Assembly (NCBI GenBank): GCA_009779395.1
Contig: WREJ01000019.1
Coordinates: 1 to 12,135, forward strand
Length of the DNA: 12,135 bases
Direction: 5' to 3'
DNA from: Coriobacteriia bacterium
GTDB lineage: Bacteria > Actinomycetota > Coriobacteriia > WRKU01 > WQUG01
Shown: positions 6,753 to 12,135 of the stretch, in pieces
How positions within the stretch are numbered: position 1 is the stretch's first letter
Layout of the letters: every line of letters begins with the position of its first letter
Notes under the pieces: generated by a model
Told to the model about the DNA's origin: nothing
Database searches by the model: none
The model's input: only the letters and a program-made list of their open reading frames with translations
Translations under genes and position numbers: made by a program

Positions 6753-8012
6753 GTGCTGCTTTTGAAAGCGTTGACAGGAAAGCACATATGCATTGTTCAT
6801 CCGCACACAATCGCAACTGATGTCAGGTTGGAAAAGACCCTGCACATGCTTGCTGCTGCAGGCGCACAGCTCACCCTTGCCTGTGTGGCAGACATGAACA
6901 AAGATTCTGGCACTCTTGCAGAGCTAGCCCATATTTGGCGCATTGATCGCGGTCCGCGCTATTTTCCCTCAAGTAAGCATCCTGTACGGATTCTTCGTGT
7001 GGCCTACAATCTGTGTATTGCCAATCCTATTCAGTTTGTACAGCGTAAGGTCATATACGCAAACGATCCACTGCGTGGCATGGCACAGCTTATCGCAGAA
7101 AAAAACTTTGATGCTGTTCACTTTATCAACTACAGCACAAGCAGAACAGCACTGCGTCTACGCAAACTGTCTGCTGTCCCCCTTGTGTATGAATCATACG
7201 AGTGCTGGCCAAAAAACTTGAGGCGGCTGCAGGACAGAAGCATCGCGCCCTGGAATAGCTTTGCTCGCTGGCGCACATACGAGGCATCCTGTGCCAAAGT
7301 AGCACAAGCACTCATCACGGTAAGTGAGCCCATTCAAAAAGTATATGCTGAACTGGCACCCACGACACCCAGCACCCTCGTTTACAATGTCGCGCTGGCT
7401 TCGTCATTGCAGCCTTCTGCTGTTCAACGACCGCTTCGCTTTTACCTGCAGAGTTTTTTGCGCTCACACTATGGCATCGAGACGGTTATGCAAGCATTCG
7501 CCAAGGTATCGGGCAACTATTCTCTGACCATTCAGGGACCCTCGTACCAGAAGGGCTATCTGGACCAACTTCAAAGCCTGTCAGACACCTTGAACCTTGC
7601 TGACAAGCTGACTTTTGCCGACCCCTGCAGCAATGAAGAAGCCGTAACTGCTGCTAATAACCACGATGTCGGACTACTCTTTTTGCCTGCCCAGATTGAT
7701 GGCAGAACAAACTATAACGGCAAATGGTCGCTACCCAATAAACTTTTTGTGTACGCATCAGCAGGACTTGCCATGATGTACAGCAACTTTCAAGAGACGA
7801 CCAAAGAAATTGTTGCCGGTCATGACTGTGCTGTCTTTGTTGATGGCGACAACACAGATGCAATTGCTGGTGCCATACAAAAACTCATCGATAATCCCTC
7901 GCTTGTCGCAGAAATGAAGGCGAACTCACATGAGTGGGCGCAGAGTTACACCATGAAAACCGAGGGCGAAAAACTTGCCAATTTGTACCACGATGTTCTC
8001 GCGCAGAATTGA
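6753..8012 (+). CDS. Diverged GT4-like glycosyltransferase lacking several key residues
   Basis: A 419-residue protein of GT-B shape, recognisable as a paralogue of the two LPNK-subfamily enzymes. It keeps ATDVRLEKTLHML (21-33), ITVSEP (188-193), NNHDVGLLFLP (302-312) and LPNKLFVYASAGLA (327-340). Compared with those paralogues, HAHD is replaced by HFINY (123-127), YDAHE by YESYE (146-150), the glycine-rich donor strand with its Arg or Lys by FYLQSFLRSHYG (230-241), and the acidic residue of LPNKLFEY by Val333. It may use an altered mechanism or donor, or it may be a non-catalytic partner of another glycosyltransferase. The frame is intact and of full length, so it is not an ordinary pseudogene. 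It is the only gene of its transcription unit, starts with GTG and ends 20 bases from a convergent gene. Motif pairings were aligned by eye. Confidence 0.85.
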   Translation: MLLLKALTGKHICIVHPHTIATDVRLEKTLHMLAAAGAQLTLACVADMNKDSGTLAELAHIWRIDRGPRYFPSSKHPVRILRVAYNLCIANPIQFVQRKVIYANDPLRGMAQLIAEKNFDAVHFINYSTSRTALRLRKLSAVPLVYESYECWPKNLRRLQDRSIAPWNSFARWRTYEASCAKVAQALITVSEPIQKVYAELAPTTPSTLVYNVALASSLQPSAVQRPLRFYLQSFLRSHYGIETVMQAFAKVSGNYSLTIQGPSYQKGYLDQLQSLSDTLNLADKLTFADPCSNEEAVTAANNHDVGLLFLPAQIDGRTNYNGKWSLPNKLFVYASAGLAMMYSNFQETTKEIVAGHDCAVFVDGDNTDAIAGAIQKLIDNPSLVAEMKANSHEWAQSYTMKTEGEKLANLYHDVLAQN

Positions 8013-8032
8013 GTCTCTACTTGATTTCCTGG

Positions 8033-9187
8033 CTACGGTGTAGACCTCGTGTGGTGGTCAAGTGTCTCATTGATGCGCTTTACGACGCGCCTGCGACCTT
8101 TGCCTTGCGCAGCCAAACGATACGCCTCCAGTGTTTGAGGTATGGTTGCCTCAAATGAATGGACATGCTCGACATAGCCATATCCCTGCCGTGCCAACGC
8201 GATTCTTTTCTGGGGGTTATCAATCAAGTCCAGTAGAACTTCTTTAATGGTGTCGGGATTTGCCGAAACAATCGGCAAATCACTGGGATAGAGATCCCTC
8301 ATGCGCTGCGAAAGATTCGCGATGGACACACTTCCCCGAGCAAGAGCCTCTACCGATGCAAGACCGTAGTTTTCTCCCAACAATTGGTCAACAACGATGT
8401 CGGCATCACCAAGGCGTTCGATTACCTCGTCGCGCGGCAAATCCTGCAAAAGGACAAACTCGATGTCTCTGATTGTGCCTATTTCTTCGATAGCTGCCAG
8501 CACATATTTTGTGCCCTTTACCTGAGCAGAGGAAGGGCTGTGCATGATAACAACAGGACTTTTGTTGACATCGTCATGAACGCAAGGAACAAGCGTGGAC
8601 ATGTCAACGCTTCTCTCGAGCAGGGTGCTACGCTCAAGGTTTTCTGGCCAAATGCTGGGAAACATTCCGTAGCTCACCGCAAAGACAAAATTTGCCTTGG
8701 CAAACTCTCTTTGTGTGCGAGCCGCAGCGATGTCCAGCTTTTCTGCAAATTCTGGATCAAAGGCCTCACTCCACCATGAAACGACTTCTGCTCGCTTTTT
8801 GTTTTCGCGAATGTCACTTCCATGAAACTGCACAATGGCGGGCTTTCGTAAAAGTCTCAGCAGAGCAAAGTCAATCCTGCGCAAGCGGCTGGATTCTGAC
8901 CAAAAGCGGTTCGAAAACTGCCAATGAACTACATCTGCCCAAAGCAGTAGCTTTATGTATCGTCCCAAAAAGACATATAGTCGCTTGAAAAATGAAAGGT
9001 AGCCACGCAGACTGCTACGTTCTAGCGCAGGAGGATGATATACCGGTCTGGTCTTAGGGTCATCAATGCAAAAGGTGCTCAAAATAAAGGTCTTGCTTTC
9101 TATCCCAAGCAGAGTTTGTCCTTCTATTATGGCATCCATAATATAGCGCAGGTTTATGGGCATATGAAGCACTCTCAGTGGTCTCAC
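8033..9187 (-). CDS. GT4-family glycosyltransferase (HGSD and EX7E type)
   Basis: A 384-residue GT-B enzyme. It starts with LRVLHMPINLRY, where an asparagine-containing loop replaces the usual GG acceptor loop, then a basic hydrophobic stretch RGYLSFFKRLYVFLGRYIKLLLWA (about 61-84) that may dock on the membrane. FHGSDIRE (121-128) follows, then VIMHSPSSAQVKGTKYV (213-229) with the donor-phosphate Lys224, and a full EX7E (Glu272, Glu280). The active site looks complete. The C-terminal tail (about 362-384) is rich in Arg and Lys. The GTG at 9187 is chosen because GAGGAGG precedes it by nine bases; an in-frame TTG at 9244 would add 19 residues that overlap the ribosome-binding site and promoter. 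It is transcribed alone, back to back with the next glycosyltransferase gene, and faces the diverged GT4 gene at its 3' end. Donor and acceptor are unknown. Confidence 0.92.
   Translation of the reverse strand: MRPLRVLHMPINLRYIMDAIIEGQTLLGIESKTFILSTFCIDDPKTRPVYHPPALERSSLRGYLSFFKRLYVFLGRYIKLLLWADVVHWQFSNRFWSESSRLRRIDFALLRLLRKPAIVQFHGSDIRENKKRAEVVSWWSEAFDPEFAEKLDIAAARTQREFAKANFVFAVSYGMFPSIWPENLERSTLLERSVDMSTLVPCVHDDVNKSPVVIMHSPSSAQVKGTKYVLAAIEEIGTIRDIEFVLLQDLPRDEVIERLGDADIVVDQLLGENYGLASVEALARGSVSIANLSQRMRDLYPSDLPIVSANPDTIKEVLLDLIDNPQKRIALARQGYGYVEHVHSFEATIPQTLEAYRLAAQGKGRRRVVKRINETLDHHTRSTP
8257..8281. repeat. Perfect 10-base inverted repeat inside a glycosyltransferase gene
   Basis: GATTTGCCGA (8257-8266) and TCGGCAAATC (8272-8281) are exact reverse complements around a five-base loop. 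On the transcript they form a stable hairpin within the coding region. No run of U follows on either strand, so it is not a standard terminator. Confidence 0.6.
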
Positions 9188-9196
9188 AAGCCTAAT

Positions 9197-9203
9197 CCTC
9201 CTC
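9197..9203 (-). promoter_or_regulatory. Shine-Dalgarno site fixing the start at 9187
   Basis: GAGGAGG on the minus strand lies nine bases before the GTG at 9187. It is a near-perfect anti-16S match and decides this start. Confidence 0.75.
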
Positions 9204-9231
9204 ACACTTGACCAATCCAGCAGACATTTAG

Positions 9232-9260
9232 GTGACTTACCCAACGAGTAATACTATACT
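9232..9260 (+). promoter_or_regulatory. Promoter for the plus-strand glycosyltransferase at 9310
   Basis: GTGACT (9232-9237, four of six matches to TTGACA), a 17-base spacer, then TATACT (9255-9260, five of six matches to TATAAT). Transcription would start near 9267, giving a leader of about 43 bases to the GTG at 9310, or about four bases to the GTG at 9271. Confidence 0.5.
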
Positions 9261-9282
9261 AAAAGAGTAGGTGCGCTGTGAA
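9253..9282 (-). promoter_or_regulatory. Promoter for the minus-strand glycosyltransferase at 9187
   Basis: On the minus strand, TTCACA (9282-9277, five of six), an 18-base spacer, then TATAGT (9258-9253, five of six). Transcription would start near 9246, giving a leader of about 59 bases that contains the GAGGAGG site. Its -10 shares four base pairs with the -10 of the opposite promoter. Confidence 0.55.
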
Positions 9283-9309
9283 TTGGTCAAGCGAAAGCAA
9301 GGTACGCGG

Positions 9310-10440
9310 GTGAAAAAAGCTGAGGGCACAATACAATACTCTGTCTTCTTTTTTGCAGATGACTTCCTGGGTCTCTTTGCCCAAGAAAGGTCAGACTGGA
9401 CAATTGGCGGTGCTGAAATACAGACCTATTATCTGGCACAAGCATTTGCACGTATGCCTGATGTCGAAGTAATCCTTCTTCACACACAGTCAACTCCTCC
9501 TCCAATCGACACGCAAGCCATCACCCTGCGACAGATAGCCAATCCCATAAAGCGTGGCGTACCACTTCTTTCTCGCTTTTTGAATGCAGGGCGTAGTCAG
9601 CGCAATTTTGCCCATAGCGGCAAGCGCGCCTTCTTTCTGGTCAGCAATAATGAACCCTTCCAGCTTGTCGAAGAAGCGCACAGTACTGGTGTTACGGTGT
9701 TTTACCGCATTAATGGCGACAGCCTCGTTGATGGCTCTCCTTTTATTTCGCCAGCACGGCAAGAGACCATTGACCGTTACCTGTCGCAGGCAGATGTCTT
9801 GATTGTACAAAACAGCACGCAAGCACGTGCTGTGGCAGAACGCTACAAGCGAGATTCTTTCATTGTCGAAAGTGCCTTTTGTCCTTCTGTTGCAGCACAT
9901 ACCACGCCTAATCTCGACTCTGCATACCCCAATTCTTGCCTATGGATTGGCAGAGTTGATCCAATCAAGCGACCTTGGCTTGTTGATGAGTTGTCACGGC
10001 GGCTTTCTCAACTGCACTTTGTGTGTGTCTTTCACCAGCGCAATTTCAGCGAATTGCACCAGGGAGTACTGTACGACCTCTCTCAAAGACCAAATGTCAC
10101 CCTATTTGAAAGCCTTTCTCCTGGCGAAGTGACAGGTCTCTATAGTCAGGTCGACCTGGTCATCAATACCTCGGCAAGCGAGGGCGTACCAAACACCCTG
10201 ATCGAAGCTGCCTACGCACAGAAGCCCTTTGTGTCGCTGGAGGTTGACCCCTGCGAAATCCTGTCAAAGACAATTGCCGGAACATGCGCAGAGGGCAGCA
10301 TCGACCTCATGGTGCAGCACATTGAAGAACTTATCGGAAATGATTCTTTGCGCAAAGACATAGGCGCGCGTGCTTACGAATACGCAAAAGAACACTGGGA
10401 TGCAGACAAGACAGCCCAGACTTTGCTAAACGTACTCTGA
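9310..10440 (+). CDS. GT4-family glycosyltransferase (GGAE type)
   Basis: A 376-residue retaining glycosyltransferase. The N-terminal half has TIGGAEIQTYYLAQAF (31-46), the classic glycine-rich acceptor loop, and VFYRINGDS (130-138). The C-terminal half has WIGRVDPIKRP (212-222), with the Arg and Lys that bind the donor phosphates, then LFESLSPGEVTGLYSQVDLVINTSASEG and EX7E (Glu291, Glu299). All key residues are intact. The GTG at 9310 is preceded by AAGG (9299-9302) at seven bases and gives MKKAEGTIQYSVFFF. An upstream in-frame GTG at 9271 adds 13 residues; it has no clear ribosome-binding site and sits about four bases after the predicted transcription start, so it would have to be leaderless. 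The gene is alone in its unit, and its last 15 bases overlap the 3' end of the convergent ABC exporter gene. The sugar donor is unknown. Confidence 0.92.
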   Translation: MKKAEGTIQYSVFFFADDFLGLFAQERSDWTIGGAEIQTYYLAQAFARMPDVEVILLHTQSTPPPIDTQAITLRQIANPIKRGVPLLSRFLNAGRSQRNFAHSGKRAFFLVSNNEPFQLVEEAHSTGVTVFYRINGDSLVDGSPFISPARQETIDRYLSQADVLIVQNSTQARAVAERYKRDSFIVESAFCPSVAAHTTPNLDSAYPNSCLWIGRVDPIKRPWLVDELSRRLSQLHFVCVFHQRNFSELHQGVLYDLSQRPNVTLFESLSPGEVTGLYSQVDLVINTSASEGVPNTLIEAAYAQKPFVSLEVDPCEILSKTIAGTCAEGSIDLMVQHIEELIGNDSLRKDIGARAYEYAKEHWDADKTAQTLLNVL

Positions 10441-12135
10441 GTCAATCAACTGACTGTCAAAGAGCTTTGCGTACACACCTGAACGCTCGAGTAGTTCTGC
10501 GTGTGTGCCACGCTCGACAATTGTGCCCTCATCAACAACAAGCAATTGGTCGGCAGAGACAACCGTCGCCAACCTGTGCGCAATAACGATGACGGTTTTC
10601 TTCCCGTGGAGTTCTCTCAAGGTTTGCTGAATATAGCCCTCGGATTCACTGTCAAGCGCAGAGGTTGGCTCGTCAAAGACCAGCACTTCGCAATCTTCGA
10701 GCAAGACACGCGCCAGAGCAATGCGCTGTCGTTCTCCCCCACTGAAGCGCACCCCTCGGTCACCCAGATGCGTTTCCAGTCCCTGTGGCAGGTCATAGAC
10801 AAAGGTCGCATGAGCAGCTTCCATCGCCCTTCTGACCTGTTCATCGGTCGGCTCAAAGCCCAATCCGTAGGTGACGTTGTCGTACACCGTATCGTTAAAA
10901 AGCATAGGAGCCTGCGTTACATAACCCACTGACCTGCGCAAAGACTTGATGTCGAAATCTTTGATGTTTGTGCCATCATAGGTGATCTCGCCGCCTGTTA
11001 CATCGCGCATTCGTGGTAAAAGCTCAACCAGGGTCGACTTGCCAGCACCACTGCGCCCCACCAGAGCAGTAAAGGAACCCACGGGTACCTCAGCGGTTAT
11101 TCCCTTGAGAACCTCTTTGCCACGAGAGACCAATTTGCCCTCGGCACTGTAAACGTCAGGATATGCGAAGGATACATCTTTAAAGCTTATGCCCGATTGC
11201 AGGGTGTCGAATTGCTGCGTACCTGAAGTAATGGTATTAGCCTCAATCGCCGCATCAAACATCTCTTGGGTTAGCTTTACTCCTGCGGCAGATTGTGTTA
11301 TTCCTCGCAGAGCATTGTTGAACTCTTTTACTTTTGCGTTAAGTTTTATCAAGACAACAAGCAACAAGCCAAGTTGCGCAAGTGTCGAACTTAAAACAGC
11401 GATGCCAATGTAGAGCGTAGCAAAAACAGAGAGCATCTGCACGGGATCAACAATGACTTCAACTGAAGCACCAACTTTTGCTGCACGAATACCGAGGCCT
11501 CGCATAGTCTCGGAAACTTCACGAATATTTTCTGATTCCTGATCTTTCGTAAAGCGGAGTTTGACCAGCTGCATCTGACCCATGCGCTCGGTAATTTTTC
11601 CCATCAGCTTTTGACTTAAGCGAGCATTCTTGAGCGCATTTGCCGCGATCCACTTCAAGACACTGCGATTCACAAAGGTTACAACCACCGCAAAAAAGAG
11701 TGCGACCAAAGTAAGGGGCACCGACAGCACCATAAGGATCACAAGGTAGGTAATCATAAGCAAAACTGTGCCCAGTAAATTGATTACTGACAACACAGCA
11801 GAACCTGCCGTTCCTGTTTGTCCCATAACAACGCCAACCATCTGCCCCACAGGATGTCTGGTATAAAACTCGGGGTCTGCGCTATAGACCACATCGACAA
11901 CCTTCATACGCAAGCGCAGCATGATTCTGCTTGAAACAACAGCACCGTACCAGGTCTTCAGAAAAAAGATTACATTTCGCAAAATAATGGGGATAAAGGC
12001 CATGAGGAGCAAGACGACCAGTGATGGCTCAAGATTAATTACTGCTAGGGCATCTGCCAGAATCTGCCAATAAAATGTGCCTGAATCTTGAATGGCAGAC
12101 TGGCCGCTCTCTGCATACTGCAATATGGGCAAAAC
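10426..12135 (-). CDS. MsbA-like ABC exporter, N-terminus cut by window edge
   Basis: The frame is open to the right edge, with 569 residues visible and the start outside. It is a half-transporter with fused membrane and ATPase domains that should work as a dimer. Hydrophobic stretches fall at about 34-59, 112-135, 136-155 and 225-262 (long enough for two helices), consistent with helices 2 to 6 of a six-helix exporter; helix 1 would lie beyond the edge. The ATPase domain has the A-loop Tyr in FAYPD (about 325), Walker A GRSGAGKST (about 360-368), Q-loop VTQAP, signature FSGGERQR (about 464), Walker B VLVFDEPTSALD and H-loop IAHR. All catalytic residues are present. Homologues export lipids, lipid-linked glycans, peptides or drugs; among glycosyltransferase genes, export of a glycolipid or lipid-linked oligosaccharide is the best inference. 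The stretch between A-loop and Walker A is somewhat longer than usual. Its 3' end overlaps the convergent glycosyltransferase gene. Confidence 0.93.
   Translation of the reverse strand, partial: VLPILQYAESGQSAIQDSGTFYWQILADALAVINLEPSLVVLLLMAFIPIILRNVIFFLKTWYGAVVSSRIMLRLRMKVVDVVYSADPEFYTRHPVGQMVGVVMGQTGTAGSAVLSVINLLGTVLLMITYLVILMVLSVPLTLVALFFAVVVTFVNRSVLKWIAANALKNARLSQKLMGKITERMGQMQLVKLRFTKDQESENIREVSETMRGLGIRAAKVGASVEVIVDPVQMLSVFATLYIGIAVLSSTLAQLGLLLVVLIKLNAKVKEFNNALRGITQSAAGVKLTQEMFDAAIEANTITSGTQQFDTLQSGISFKDVSFAYPDVYSAEGKLVSRGKEVLKGITAEVPVGSFTALVGRSGAGKSTLVELLPRMRDVTGGEITYDGTNIKDFDIKSLRRSVGYVTQAPMLFNDTVYDNVTYGLGFEPTDEQVRRAMEAAHATFVYDLPQGLETHLGDRGVRFSGGERQRIALARVLLEDCEVLVFDEPTSALDSESEGYIQQTLRELHGKKTVIVIAHRLATVVSADQLLVVDEGTIVERGTHAELLERSGVYAKLFDSQLIDSEYV

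Noticed and set aside
6753..8012. Diverged GT4 gene as a pseudogene
   Set aside because: The frame is full length without stops or frameshifts, has a good ribosome-binding site and keeps the fold motifs, so it is called a gene with altered residues.
9185..9244. TTG start at 9244 for the minus-strand glycosyltransferase
   Set aside because: The extra 19 residues are encoded by the Shine-Dalgarno and leader region, and the N-terminal strand LRVLHMP begins right after the GTG at 9187.
10439..10455. AGTCA/TGACT inverted repeat after the glycosyltransferase stop, as a terminator
   Set aside because: The stem is only five bases, with no U-run on either strand, and lies in the coding region of the ABC exporter.
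1..12135. CRISPR array, tRNA, rRNA, insertion sequence or phage remnant
   Set aside because: All stretches are covered by metabolic coding genes or gaps of about 120 bases or less; no regularly spaced repeats, tRNA-like folds or transposase and integrase motifs were seen.

Overview
The window is a compact polysaccharide or glycolipid assembly locus from a bacterium of moderate G+C (about half by eye, not computed). Translation looks standard: TAA, TAG and TGA all act as stops, and starts are ATG or GTG with purine-rich Shine-Dalgarno sites (best GGGAGGAG and GAGGAGG). Nothing fixes the taxon. The mixed ATG/GTG starts would suit an actinobacterium or a candidate-phyla bacterium, but that is only a guess. 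There are no RNA genes, insertion sequences, phage genes or CRISPR arrays, and no gene-free stretch longer than about 120 bases.

Layout from left to right: (1) on the minus strand, a GT2 glycosyltransferase (1044-1946) followed by a GT4 glycosyltransferase cut by the left edge (1-1042). (2) On the plus strand, one Gfo/Idh/MocA sugar-nucleotide oxidoreductase (2018-2983). (3) On the minus strand, a three-gene run: DegT/WbpE-type aminotransferase (6633-5524), a GT4 enzyme (5511-4222) and a second, overlapping GT4 enzyme (4235-2991). (4) On the plus strand, a diverged GT4-like protein (6753-8012). (5) On the minus strand, a GT4 enzyme (9187-8033). (6) On the plus strand, a GT4 enzyme (9310-10440). 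(7) On the minus strand, an MsbA-like ABC exporter cut by the right edge (12135-10426).

The oxidoreductase and aminotransferase fit the two central steps of 3-amino-sugar nucleotide synthesis: oxidation at C3 of a UDP-GlcNAc-type sugar, then transamination (GnnA/GnnB or WbpB/WbpE type). Seven glycosyltransferases would add sugars to a carrier, and the ABC exporter could move the glycolipid across the membrane. No initiating phosphoglycosyltransferase, N-acetyltransferase, flippase or polymerase lies inside the window.

The most unusual points are as follows. Transcription direction changes six times among ten genes. Two head-to-head junctions carry promoter-like elements that overlap on opposite strands, and in one the -10 hexamers nearly coincide; a third junction shows a weaker version. 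A hairpin encloses the start codon of one glycosyltransferase and has the stop codon of the upstream gene in its loop. One glycosyltransferase-like protein has lost several residues expected for catalysis or donor binding.
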